Shown here: in pieces, positions 36,101 through 46,078 of the stretch
How the letters are laid out: the number at the start of each line of letters is the position of its first letter
Numbering within the stretch: position 1 is the first letter of the stretch
NCBI GenBank assembly: GCA_029204225.1
Contig: CM055099.1
Span: 67,115,852-67,179,851, forward strand
Reading direction: 5' to 3'
DNA: 64,000 nt
Origin: Diphasiastrum complanatum
Lineage: Eukaryota; Streptophyta; Lycopodiopsida; Lycopodiales; Lycopodiaceae
Notes under the pieces: model-generated
The model's database searches: none
The model's input: the letters and a program-made list of their open reading frames with translations, nothing else
Told to the model about the DNA's origin: nothing
Made by a program: the position numbers and the translations under genes

Positions 36101-36764
36101 TGGAAGAGAGCAGGGTTAATGCAGAACACAAATGCCCACTTCATGATAGAAAACTCACATCCAATTTTGAAAACAGAACACTTTCACAGAGAACTTTGAG
36201 AATTTGATGATAATCACTCTCCATTTTGTAGACTGATTGCAGAATCATGTAAGCTCATGCAATTAAGTTCCTTCTTTAGCTACTACAAACATTCCACTCA
36301 CAGACTTTCTTTAGTTTGATATTATATAAGAAAGTTCGGTATTATATAAGGTACTGCAGATACAATGGCTGCTAGCACATACTCCATCTCCTCAGTCCAG
36401 GCATCTCTTCCTGAAAAATTATCCCATGAATAGAGTGGTACCATCCATTTATTCTTGTACTATTTGACCATGCTAAATTTGGAACTTTATGGAAAATGTA
36501 GACTATTTCGAATGCATACACTAATATCAGAGTTCCTCATCTCTTCCTCCAGAATCATGTCACGCATAATGGGATTCAAATTCAGGCCTTCAGTGGTAAA
36601 GCCAAGGCTCAAGATACTCACAGATTAACACATGCTCTGGGAGGACAAAGAGTCTATAACATGCTTCCATCATTATGCAGTTGAAGGAAACAAAAAGCAC
36701 AAAAAGTCTCTTGCCTGTTGTTTTTTCCACAAACTACCTAAATAATTGCTCACAGCTAGCATGG
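33131..36764. other. AT-rich intergenic region downstream of MCTP
   Basis: I recognise no gene. It has many A/T runs and only random short frames. The part nearest 36,764 should hold the MCTP 3' untranslated region. Old, unrecognisable transposon debris is likely for the rest. Confidence 0.5.
36448..36453 (-). terminator. Possible MCTP poly(A) signal
   Basis: An AATAAA on the minus strand about 310 bp after the MCTP stop codon. Other AT-rich signals exist nearby, so the choice is tentative. Confidence 0.25.
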
Positions 36765-39602
36765 TTACAAAATTCTATCAGCAAGAGAAGGCAGCCTTCT
36801 AAAAAAATTGAGGGGCACTGCAGGTAGACGATTACGAAATCGAGGGTGACGCAAAACATATAGACATAACAAAACAGCCACAAGCTGGAAGGGTGTCACA
36901 TACAGGACGATTGCAGCAATCAAGCAGAAAAAGATGAAGATGGCTGTGGCTCGAGGATCTCTCCAGCTCAAAAGAGCACTCAACCTCTCCATCTGTGAGG
37001 CCAGATCACCTGCAACAGTCTGAATCCTACTTGCAACCAGTCTGAGTCTCTCATACCTTGCTCTGACAATTTCAGGCCCCTTTAAAGTTGGCGCAGAATC
37101 AAACTCCTCATCAAGCTCATCTGGCTCCACTTGCTCTGCCTGAGATAGTCTTGCATCCATTGAAGGAGGTGATTTTGGTCTAAACCTATAGTGCCAAGCT
37201 CCAATCAGGAACAAATAGAGAAAGAAGGTGGGAAGAATGAGCTGAGGGTAAAGAACAAGAATGATAAAGAGGATATGCACAAGCACTGTGGTGACAGGAT
37301 TCTTCCAGGTGCAAATGTCATTGAACCACTTTGCCACTGCTAGTGGACCTGACAATATTCCTAACAATCTAAAGTAATTCACCTTGCTCCGTCGCACACT
37401 GAACATATTGGAATTTGTATCAAGCATGTAGTGTACTATCTCCGGCCGCATTGGAGGTTCGGATCGAGCTAGCCTCATGGATACAATATTGATGGCAATA
37501 TTACGCAGATTTTCGAGTTGAGTGACTCCCAAAGGATGAAGGTAGTGCATCCTTGGCAGTGGAGGTTGAAAGTAGACTTGCATCACATTGAGCAGTGATT
37601 TACATGAAAATCTAATTGCCAGCTCTATCTCTCCCATCTTCTTCACACCTGAGGGCTGCAACACCACCAGAGGATAGGCATTTGTATAGACACGGTTGCT
37701 CTCAAGTGTAGACAATCTAACTCGCACTTTGCCGATCCTGAGATCCTTTGCACCTCCAGATTTCTCAAAATTGTTGATAAGATTGTGATTGTCAAACACT
37801 CCCAATGTGAGCACTGTGCATGGATCATAAACTTCCCAGGTGTATTGCTCATTCCACTTTGGATTGAAACTATCCACAATTGTGCGCGTGCGAATCCACT
37901 TCTGGCCATACTTTGCCACACAATAGGCATCTGTTGTCCCTCTTCCATCCCTTGTTTTCATTGGCAGGAAGCCTTTTCCACTCAGGATTCCCACCTCAAG
38001 AATGCCAAGGCTTTGTCTCCATAGCTGTCTTGCAGTTGGTCTGACATCACTAATGTAATTTGTGGATTCATCCATCACATGATAGCCTCCATCAAGGCAG
38101 ATCCGGAGATGGATCCTCCCTCTGAACGGTTTATCACCATTCTTCTCCAGATTGTACCACCTGGAGGTAACCGGCTTTGCGTCAAGTCTTTTTTGCACGC
38201 TATTCAGAGGAATTCTCACTGTCCCTATCAGCTCCTCCTTGCTTGCTGCAACCCGATCTTCCACATGCAGCTGCAATGGCTCCTCAAAGGGCTCAGCTGC
38301 CACAAACATAAGATCTTCATTCCAGAATGGACTGGTGTTGCGACTGGATACAACCTTTGTTTTGTGCGCCTGCATGCCCAGCTGAGCTTTCACACTCACC
38401 TCTGGGAATCTATTCCGATCTGAATGCATTAAGTCTTGCGCCTCGATGACGTTCAATCTCAGATACCAAAGCTTGGGGGCAAGATACACTTTGGATCGCG
38501 TGTGAGCCAATCCACCAGCATCTGATTGCCATGCCTCTCCAAATGCTTCATCTGCCTGAGTTCCCCACCACACGGCGAGCATTATCTCGCCCTTAACAGG
38601 AGCAGATCCCCATCCCGGCCCTCTCCTTTCCTCCAGCTTGTACCAGGTGGGAGCCAGGGGGCTGTCAGGGGGCACGCGAGAGGGGATCTCAGTCAGCTCA
38701 AAGGTGACCCCTCCCAGGAATTCATCCTTGGTCGCCTTGTCTTCATCCCACACAGTGATCTCCAGTGTTGGTCCTTGGATCTTATCTTTCGAGAATGCGA
38801 ACACCTGATTCCACTCTGGGTTGACAGTCCTGAGAATTGCCCGTGTTTCAGCTGGTTTTCCTTCGTTTATCTTTATCTTCACGTAAGGATCGCTGCTGCC
38901 GGTTAAATCCTTGGCCACCAGCCCCCTCGCCTTCACCACCTTCACGAACAGGTACTGCATTTTCTCAACAAGATCGTAGGAAGCTATCCTCTCGCCACTC
39001 ATGGTTCCCAGCGCAGGAGCTGTGTCCTTCAGATCGAATTCTGAAGGATGTACAACAGTAGCCGCTGCAGCGGTGGAAATTTTCCTCTCATCTTTTGTGT
39101 CGGCGTTGCTGGCCTGACTGAATTTTGCGACGTCAGACTGAGCTTTTGCTGTTGGTGGATCTTTCCGTTCTACCTTTTGCTTTGCAGATTGCGTTGGATC
39201 GTCGGAATACCAAAGCCTCAGCCTGAGCTCGCCCTTTACATGTGACATGATGCTCCGCTTTTGCAAAGGATAGGCAAGGATGGCTGCATCACTTTGCTTC
39301 CCAAAGCTGCTGCCTGGAATCTGCACTCTGCCTAGAAAGCTATCCCTGCTGCGGTTCCACTTTTCGCTGAAAATTTGGATCTCTAAAATTTCCATAGCCA
39401 TCTCCGATGGATCGGTCACCACAAATTCGAACTTCTCATTCCACACTGGATTGAGATCGTTGCGCTTCACCGTTGTCTTGCGACGCTGCCCATAGAAGTC
39501 CAAGACGCAGTAGGGATTGGCAGAGCCTTGCCCATCTTTTGGCATGAGATTGTGAGCACTGCATATCTCCACGAAAAGCTTCCGCGACCCCATCATCATC
39601 AA
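36765..39602 (-). CDS. Multiple C2 domain and transmembrane region protein (MCTP, QUIRKY-type)
   Basis: A 945-residue protein encoded without introns, as is usual for plant MCTPs. It has four C2 domains: residues 6-100 (KLFVEICSAHNLMPKDG; NPYCVLDF), 216-305 (VKVVKARGLVAKDLTGSSDP; WDEDKATKDE, a full set of Ca2+-binding Asp residues), 378-470 (LNVIEAQDLMHSD, Asp-poor), and 533-640 (VGILSGKGFLPMKTRDGRG; GVFDNHN). The C-terminal PRT_C-type region (about 680-945) has hydrophobic segments near 769-803 and 886-917 and ends in the family motif LNFFRRLPSLADRIL. Family members sit in the ER membrane with C2 domains reaching the plasma membrane, especially at plasmodesmata, where some (QUIRKY, FTIP) control trafficking. 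The four-C2 layout resembles QUIRKY/MCTP15-16 but the linker after C2-1 is short (about 100 residues). The first Met of four (MMMMGSRK) was taken as start. No break is seen. Confidence 0.95.
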   Translation of the reverse strand: MMMMGSRKLFVEICSAHNLMPKDGQGSANPYCVLDFYGQRRKTTVKRNDLNPVWNEKFEFVVTDPSEMAMEILEIQIFSEKWNRSRDSFLGRVQIPGSSFGKQSDAAILAYPLQKRSIMSHVKGELRLRLWYSDDPTQSAKQKVERKDPPTAKAQSDVAKFSQASNADTKDERKISTAAAATVVHPSEFDLKDTAPALGTMSGERIASYDLVEKMQYLFVKVVKARGLVAKDLTGSSDPYVKIKINEGKPAETRAILRTVNPEWNQVFAFSKDKIQGPTLEITVWDEDKATKDEFLGGVTFELTEIPSRVPPDSPLAPTWYKLEERRGPGWGSAPVKGEIMLAVWWGTQADEAFGEAWQSDAGGLAHTRSKVYLAPKLWYLRLNVIEAQDLMHSDRNRFPEVSVKAQLGMQAHKTKVVSSRNTSPFWNEDLMFVAAEPFEEPLQLHVEDRVAASKEELIGTVRIPLNSVQKRLDAKPVTSRWYNLEKNGDKPFRGRIHLRICLDGGYHVMDESTNYISDVRPTARQLWRQSLGILEVGILSGKGFLPMKTRDGRGTTDAYCVAKYGQKWIRTRTIVDSFNPKWNEQYTWEVYDPCTVLTLGVFDNHNLINNFEKSGGAKDLRIGKVRVRLSTLESNRVYTNAYPLVVLQPSGVKKMGEIELAIRFSCKSLLNVMQVYFQPPLPRMHYLHPLGVTQLENLRNIAINIVSMRLARSEPPMRPEIVHYMLDTNSNMFSVRRSKVNYFRLLGILSGPLAVAKWFNDICTWKNPVTTVLVHILFIILVLYPQLILPTFFLYLFLIGAWHYRFRPKSPPSMDARLSQAEQVEPDELDEEFDSAPTLKGPEIVRARYERLRLVASRIQTVAGDLASQMERLSALLSWRDPRATAIFIFFCLIAAIVLYVTPFQLVAVLLCLYVLRHPRFRNRLPAVPLNFFRRLPSLADRIL

Positions 39603-39732
39603 TGCTTCTTCCCTTCTCCTCTATTTCCTCAACAAACTGACACACCTTCACCAATTCCTTCGCTCATCACTCATAATTCCAATCTTGACTCAAAACAACA
39701 AAAAAATATACCATGATCTGTTGCATCTAATT

Positions 39733-39743
39733 CTTATATAAAC
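39733..39743 (-). promoter_or_regulatory. Likely TATA box of the MCTP gene
   Basis: The minus strand reads GTTTATATAAG about 130 bp upstream of the MCTP start codon. That predicts transcription start near 39,705 and a leader of about 100 nt. Confidence 0.55.
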
Positions 39744-39842
39744 TCTGTTTTTTCTCTATGTTTTTAAGACAACTCACTCATTATCGTTTCCGTGATTTTC
39801 CACTGCTGTAACTTTAAGCAAGCACGCATGAATTATCTTCTT

Positions 39843-39898
39843 TCTAATTCACCACCGACTATACATCTACAGCATCTCTAATTCACCACCGACTGTAC
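39843..39898. repeat. Short direct repeat in the MCTP promoter side
   Basis: TCTAATTCACCACCGACT occurs at 39,843 and 39,877, giving two units of 34 bp. Confidence 0.7.
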
Positions 39899-39944
39899 GT
39901 ACATACACGGCAGCTCTATATCGTTATAGTCATATCATAGCCAC

Positions 39945-40262
39945 AAATTCTCATTAACTGCCTACTGTTGTTACTCTTCAATATTCAGTTTTGGATTAAA
40001 CTGCCCACAAATCTCATCAAGTGCCTGCTTTTGTTATACAGCAGTGCTCATCTTTGGATTCCAAACTGCCCAAAAATTCTCATTAAATGCGTACTTTTGC
40101 GACAATTCAATCTTCAGCTATGGATTTCAAACTGCCCACAAATTCTCTTTAACTGCTTACTTTTGCTACACTTCAACTTTCAGCTATGGATTCGAAACTG
40201 CCCACAAATTCTCATTGACTGCCTACTTTTGCCACTCATCAATACTCAACTAAGGATGGATT
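39945..40262. repeat. Minisatellite, about five units of 63-70 bp
   Basis: Units share GGATT(C/T)(C/G/A)AAACTGCCCACAA, ATTCTCATT(A/G)A(C/A)TGC and ACTTTTGC. GGATT positions are 39,993, 40,056, 40,122, 40,188 and 40,258, giving periods of 63, 66, 66 and 70. The array lies 340-660 bp upstream of the MCTP start, outside the likely leader. Confidence 0.8.
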
Positions 40263-40299
40263 CCAATCTACTAAAAGGTCATTCTTTTCAGCACTGACA

Positions 40300-41070
40300 C
40301 ATTTTCACTGAGTTCAATTCCCGAGTCACTCACTCACCCACACTGACTCACTCACAGCTAAATCAAAGCAAGCATGAGAGAGCTAAAAGGCTGCAACCTT
40401 TTCTTCAGTCAGCTGTACACTCTCCGATTTTCTGCTTTCCACTCACTCGCTCTATCATTTCCCTTTGCCTTTCCCTTTGCCTTTGCTTTGCTGGTCTATT
40501 CAATCCAATCAAACCTGTCGATTTTATCGATCTATGGGGACTGCTGCTGTTTCTAGAATCTAGAGCAGAGAAGAGAGAGGAGAGAAGAAAGAAACACTTG
40601 TCTCAGCCACGGAGACCTGCAGGGCCGAGTTGGCCACTTTCACCTGCCCTTCATGTCAGGTGCTAAAACTTTAACGGACCCAAAACTAATTTTGCCACTC
40701 CTTTGGGTTGGGGTTGCCCACCCAAGCCCCCCCGCTCACACCTCTCTCGCATGTTGATGTAGGTCTCAGCATGACCGAGTAAAGATCATCAAGTGATGAA
40801 TCCTCATTGGCTTAGAACCTTGCCCGTGAGATTGTGTGAACCATAGATAGATTTGGTTTGTATGATGAACTGTAGAATCTTAAACACCACTTGTACCACG
40901 CGAGTGTCATGCTTGCCACCCAAGCATGTGTCATGCTTGCCACCCAAGCGTGTGTCCCATCGCTTTACGTGTCATTTACTATTATGAGTTATGAAAAATG
41001 AGCATGATGTCCAAAGCACCTTGTGTCATTTCAAAACTTTGTGCTCCAAACTTTGAGGACTTGGCTTGGC
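40300..41070. other. Spacer upstream of MCTP
   Basis: It includes a GAGAGAGGAGAGAAGAAAG purine stretch (about 40,570-40,590), a C-rich patch at 40,710-40,735, and a 24-bp direct repeat (TGTCATGCTTGCCACCCAAGC at 40,904 and 40,928, 21 bases shared). No gene is recognised. Confidence 0.45.
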
Positions 41071-41191
41071 CATATTTGAGAACTTAGACCCAACGGGGTT
41101 GGCTCAACTGGTTAGCTTGGCATCCAAAGTTTCTTTGGTCCCAGGTTCGAGCCTCCCCTTGGAAACCAAGAAGCATATTTGAGAACTTAGA
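41071..41191 (+). mobile_element. Minimal tRNA-like SINE/retroposon with 18-bp target duplication
   Basis: Perfect 18-bp direct repeats CATATTTGAGAACTTAGA (41,071-41,088 and 41,174-41,191) flank an 85-bp insert. The insert carries RNA polymerase III box A-like TGGCTCAACTGG and box B-like GGTTCGAGCCT at tRNA spacing. It also has a D-arm GCT...AGC stem, a CCAAAG-TTT-CTTTGG hairpin in the anticodon position, and GGGG/CCCC ends. The anticodon arm is not normal, so a functional tRNA gene is unlikely. A retroposed tRNA-derived SINE head is the best reading. No poly(A) tail is present. Confidence 0.7.
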
Positions 41192-41616
41192 AATAACTCT
41201 CTATGCTTGTGATCACTGAAGTAGCTCAATTTATTGTTAAAAAAATAAAAGAGCAAGTTTGCTTATGGGATAAGTGGTGAGGCCTCGTCATGTGTGAACA
41301 AGCGAGGCTTCATGATCAAAGAAGCTTACTTAACATAGTAAAAAAGACCTAAAGCACACACCACCCATTGAATATGTATGTGTGCAAAAGACACAAAGTA
41401 AAGAGACACGAACATTCATATCACTGCACATTGTGATAAGGCTTTTGTGATGTATTGTATATCACTTAGAGGCTTCACATGTGCTTATGTATTATATGTA
41501 ATAAATGACAAAGTATGTCCTCCACTAAGGGGAGTTGGCATTTAGCGAGTTAATTCTTATGAGATTAGCAACTTTTATAACCTAAATAATTGAGTCCATT
41601 TCTTTAAAATTTCACA
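41192..41616 (+). repeat. Probable 5' LTR region of a plus-strand Copia (left end unresolved)
   Basis: The stretch ends TTTAAAATTTCACA directly before a primer site at 41,617. Several TGTG starts are possible (for example near 41,293 and 41,430), so the left boundary is unknown. Confidence 0.4.
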
Positions 41617-41629
41617 TGGTATTAGAGCC
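41617..41629 (+). promoter_or_regulatory. Primer-binding site of the plus-strand Copia
   Basis: TGGTATTAGAGCC differs by one base from the initiator-Met tRNA site and follows an LTR-type CA end. Confidence 0.7.
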
Positions 41630-42049
41630 AAGTCTAAGAGCTTTGATAATGATCCAAAACTCTTCATTCTGCACAAAGCATTGATGCTAAAATCAATTTG
41701 AAGGAGGGCGACTCTAACCAATAGTTTACTTAAGTTCAAATGAGTGTGTAAAGTTCAAGTGTACTTCTCCATGTGTGAGAGGCTGCTGGAATGTACTTTC
41801 ACCATATCTATGTGATTTTTCCATATTTGTGCTTCAAACAAGATTGTGAGAGTGAAACTAGTGATTTGCTTTGTAAAAATTCAATCATCTCATTGTAGAA
41901 TTAATGTGAAATGGTGTTAGATCTTTGATCAACTTCTAAATCATTGAGAGTGAGCTTTGAGGCTGATGTTTTTAGTTCTAGAGAGAGACTAAAACCATTT
42001 TAAACACCATAAGGAGGCATAGGCACTTCCAAGAGCCAAATCAGTTTTT

Positions 42050-42325
42050 TTCCAAGAGGATAGTGTGTGTATGTATGTATCTTTTATTGATGATTACTCT
42101 AGATACACTTGGATTGAACTTTTGGATTCCAAAAGTAAAGTGTTTGAGTTTTTTGTAAGTTTCAAAACTCTAGTTGAGAATCAACTTGATGCTAAAGTAA
42201 AAGTATTGAGGAGTGATAATGGTGGAGAGTACATCTCCACTAGGATGATAGAGTTTTATGAATCCAATGGTATTGAAAGAGAGCTTACATGTACATATAG
42301 TCCTCAACAAAATGGTAAATGTTGG
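42050..42325 (+). pseudogene. Copia integrase core fragment
   Basis: The plus-strand frame carries VSFIDDYSRYTWIELL, KVLRSDNGGEYIS and TCTYSPQQNG, the integrase core around the second catalytic Asp. It ends at QQNGK, where AERKN (catalytic Glu) should follow, and the sequence then changes to TGTTGGAAAAATACTAGG, an LTR-like start. Gag and protease are absent between primer site and here. Confidence 0.8.
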
Positions 42326-42509
42326 AAAAATACTAGGAATTCTCCTTCAGAGAACACGATGAAAGTTTGGATAAATCAAACTAATATCAGTGTCTTCAAT
42401 CGTATCTGATTCTGGTCTATGTACTAATAGAGCAGTTTCTACTTTGATTGAATAAAGCATGCAGATTTAGGAGATATATGTGTAAGTGTGATGGACAATT
42501 TTAGATAAT

Positions 42510-44553
42510 CTAGAATGATTCAGGTGTGTACCTCTCAGGAACTGTCCGAGTCCGTGAGGATCTGCGGACGTTTGGTTGACTAGGATGCAATGATGCTTCT
42601 TCCTGAATTTCTCCAAATCTGCTCGAGCTAGCTTGGTCTGGTCTGATGACAGGTACTGTCAACTGCTCGGCTTTTGTAGCTGTAGCTGCAGGTTCTGTAG
42701 AGGGAACATCATCGGTGGAAAAATCCATGCTACGTAAAATAGGATGAAATGACATAGCATCATTTATCGATGGCTGTTTGAAATCATAGTATGTATGTTC
42801 TTGAGATATTACATCCCTAGAGACAAATACTACATTGGTGGATGGATCATAAACTTTATAAGCTTTATGTTCATCAAGAAGATAAAGCCAATGAAAATAC
42901 ATTTATTTGTCTTATGATCTAGCTTCTTCCTAAGTTGTTTAGGAATGTGAACAAAACATATACAACCACAGATTTTTAAATGGCTAACACTAGGCTTGTG
43001 TCCATGCCAAACTTCATAAGGAGTTTTGTTGTTGATGGCTTTGGTGCTGGATCTATTCTGTAAGTAACAGGCTGTGGCAGTACCTTCTACCCAGAACTTC
43101 GCAGGTAGATGTGCTTGATGTAGCATGGATCTGGCTGAGTTGAGAAGAGTTCGGTTCTTCCTTTCTACAATTTCGTTCTGTTGAGGTGAATAGGAACTGG
43201 TGAACTGTCTTCTAATACCATGTTCAGCCATGTAGGGACATCTCGTTAGAGAGGTATTCGCCGCCACCATCAGTTCGGAATGCTTTCACTTTTGTAGACA
43301 TTTGTGTCTCAGCCATGGCCTTGAATCTCTTGAAACATTCAAAGGCTTCAGATTTGTGCTTAATGAACATGACTGTAGACCATCTAGAATAATCATCTAT
43401 GAAAGTGATAAAATAGATTGCATCTCCTAAGGACAGAGTTGGCAATGGACCACAAAGATCGCTATGTACAAGATCCAATACATGCCTTATTTTGATGGAA
43501 TGTGATTTGGGAAACTTGCTTCTAGAGTGTTTTTCATAGATGCATGATTCACAAAAGAAAGATTTCCTATCTAATGAAGAAGGGAAATGCAATCCATCAA
43601 CTAAATTATTACAACACATATAGGAAAGTGATCTTGTATTCACGTGTCCAAATCGACTATGCCACATAATAGCATTATCGTTTACATTTTCATGAGAGAT
43701 ACTAGCTAATGCAACTGAATTAGAGAGTACGTAAATATTTCCGACTCTAGTGCATGTAGTCAGAGTAGTATCTTCCTCGGATATTGTACACTGCTCAGAT
43801 GAGAAAGTAACAATGTAGCCCTCATCAGTTACCTTAGAGATTGATAACAGGTTCTTTGATAGCTGAGGAACGTGAAGGACATTGGGAATACAAATAGATA
43901 GATCATTGTTGAATGTGATCTTGATTGTCCCTTTGCCTTCAATGTTATGGTGCTTGAATCTCTGAGGTAGATGAATTGATCTCTGCTGTAAGCTGCATAC
44001 TCGGTAAACCATTCCTTGCGAGAGGTCATGTGTTGGGTAGCGCCGCTATCCAGGTACTAGCTATCACAGTCTTCGTTGTTGCTATTGTAAGCCATGCATC
44101 ATCATCTTGGATAGCACATCCTACAACTGATAACCGATCCATTAAAAATTTTGAAGTTGTTGATGTGAGAAGTGATGGCAGTAGAATTAGACATGCTAAG
44201 TTAAAGAACTTCCTTCTAAGATGTAATCTAGTGGTTACATCATGAGTCTCATACAGATTTGATAACAAATCTAATGCATCCTTAGAGGTTTTGCATGTGA
44301 TAACATGGGATATTTGGGAGTTGGCCAGATTGAGTGTGATACATGCTAAGGCCCTCTGATCTTTGATCTTCCATGCCTTTGCTTGATCACCATCTTCTGG
44401 TTTCAGGTCAACATCTTCTACTACATCCCAAAGATCTTTATCTGTCAACATCATCCGGAGTTCTAACTTCCAGATGTAGAAGTTAGAACCATTGAACTTG
44501 TCAATGATTCTAGCCTTGTTGGATGATGACAAAGAGTTACCAATATAAGACAT
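42510..44553 (-). pseudogene. Copia gag-protease-integrase remnant without RT
   Basis: Minus-strand order: gag from 44,553 (MSYIGNSLSSSNKARI; NFYIWKLELRMML; RLHLRRKFFNL), then a jump with loss of the zinc knuckle to protease LDSGATQHMTSRKEWF (about 44,000-44,050). Pre-integrase (MWHSRFGHVNTRSLSY), integrase core (LVHSDLCGPLPT; FRTDGGGEYLS; then, shifted, SPQQNEIVERKNRTLL) and the integrase tail (KAYKVYDPSTNVVFVSRDV) follow. The reading stops after RTVPERYTPESF near 42,510. RT, RNase H and 3' LTR are missing. Catalytic Asp, Asp and Glu of integrase are all still present. Confidence 0.85.
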
Positions 44554-44606
44554 GTTAATAGTAATACAAATGGAACAAACCTAATCTCTTGGTTTATTTG
44601 AGCTAT

Positions 44607-44618
44607 GCTCTGATACCA
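44607..44618 (-). promoter_or_regulatory. Primer-binding site of the minus-strand Copia
   Basis: The minus strand reads TGGTATCAGAGC, three bases after the LTR end. Confidence 0.85.
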
Positions 44619-44621
44619 ATA

Positions 44622-46078
44622 TGATGGGGCAAGGGAGTGCGAAAAATGTGAACGGAGAAGACATCATGAATATTGCGGAACAGCTCTCCCGTTACAGTCA
44701 GCTGCTAGATGCAAAAATAGTCTAATAGAAAGCTTATGCTAAATATAATCACAGCATTAAGTGTTCTAATTGCCCAACATGATCTTAAAAATTAGTATAT
44801 ACTCACAAAAACGAGAGTACAGTCTACCGAAGAGATTAGAAATGGTTTGCATGTGTGGTATTAATGGAAATCAGATTCAATATGAAGTTTAGTTTTGAAA
44901 TAGATGGAAGAGCAGTATGATATCGCGAGTTCCTCAGGTGTCAAAGACCACCATCGTCTGATCAGAAGCGAAGGAGTCATAGACATCCGTGTTCTGATCA
45001 AAGTGAGTAAACAAGCTTGATCGAACAACGATAAAGTGCATTCAATCACAACAAGCATTCATCTACGTTATACACAAGTAAAAGACGTGTTGCTGCTACA
45101 TTACACTGAAGCACAATAAGATAGCAATTATAACCAAAATGGTGGCGTAATTGGGAGGCTCAAATCATACGTCTCATGGACGGAGCATCATGTAAAGTGT
45201 GCCTGGATGATCCATTTATAGATTGCATCCATGTATTAATTACAATAAATGTTTGTCATCTAATTAGGCAAGTCGTTGTACTTGGAAGTATTGGCTTGAG
45301 ATGACAACTATACATGGTCAACCCGTAGAAAATGTTGAGGCGGACGAGGACGTCGCAAATTCTCTCACTTTGCATTTTACAGGAAGTGCTTGGAACGTTC
45401 CTCGTTGAAAATAGACGACTGTCGCTTTTTCTCTCTCTTTAGGATTTTGCAAAAAAGCCGACAATGCCCTTAAAAATGTGACACTGTCCTTAAAAAAGCC
45501 GACGATGCCCTTAAAACAAGTTAATTCCTTCAAAATAGTTGAAAGGAAGAAGTTTAAGACAAGTGTCGCTTTTTTCGAAAAATGCAAAAAAGCTGACACT
45601 GTCGCAAAAAGGTTGAATTTGTGAACTAGGCTGCAATGTCACTTTTTGGGAAAAAAAATTGACACTGTCGCTTTTCGGAAAAAAGCAAAAAAGCCGACAC
45701 TGTTGAATTTGTGAAGTATGCTGAACTGTCGCTTTTCGAGAAAAGCCGACACTGTCGCTTTTTGAGAAAAGCCGACACTGTCGCTTACTTAGAGTATTTC
45801 TGCAGACTGTTGCAACACTTAGTGTATTTCTACAGACTGTTGAAAAAGTAATGTAAATCTGCAGACTTGTTCTAAATGCTAGTTCTTGGAAGTCCTTGAA
45901 GATGGCCAAGTCTTAAATGACTTCAAGTAATTGAACTTAACATCTGAACTTGAAATTATGACAAGATTGGTTACCCTTTGCTGGAGATCAGCCGGAAGCC
46001 TGTTGTAGACGTTCTTCAAATAATTTGGCTGTCTAAGTTATGATTCCAAGGAGACAAGTGTGGGCTTAATTTCCAACA
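44622..46078 (-). repeat. Long 5' LTR (about 1,457 bp) with repeat-rich U3
   Basis: On the minus strand it starts TGTTGGAAATTAAGCCC and ends GCCCCATCA. A TATA box CTATAAAT lies at 45,214-45,221, so U3 is about 860 bp. Within U3, 45,450-45,790 contains repeated palindromic units of the form GCCGACACTGTCGC linked by GCTTTT...AAAAGC stems. No second LTR of this element is seen in the window. Confidence 0.65.
45450..45790 (-). promoter_or_regulatory. Cluster of GCCGAC (CRT/DRE core) sites in the LTR U3
   Basis: GCCGAC occurs at 45,457, 45,498, 45,693, 45,745 and 45,771. GCCGAC matches the CRT/DRE core bound by plant CBF/DREB factors. On the other strand the same bases contain TGTCGG, a high-affinity auxin response factor half-site. 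The sites lie about 235-560 bp upstream of the LTR TATA box, an enhancer-like position. Function is inferred from consensus only. Confidence 0.45.

Noticed and set aside
37643-39495. Several frames of 60-126 codons on the plus strand and in other minus frames within MCTP
   Set aside because: They overlap a well-supported conserved gene in other frames and carry no motif.
41095-41165. Functional tRNA gene
   Set aside because: Boxes A and B are present but the anticodon arm has a three-base loop and the acceptor pairing is only four bases. The 18-bp target duplications show a retroposon.
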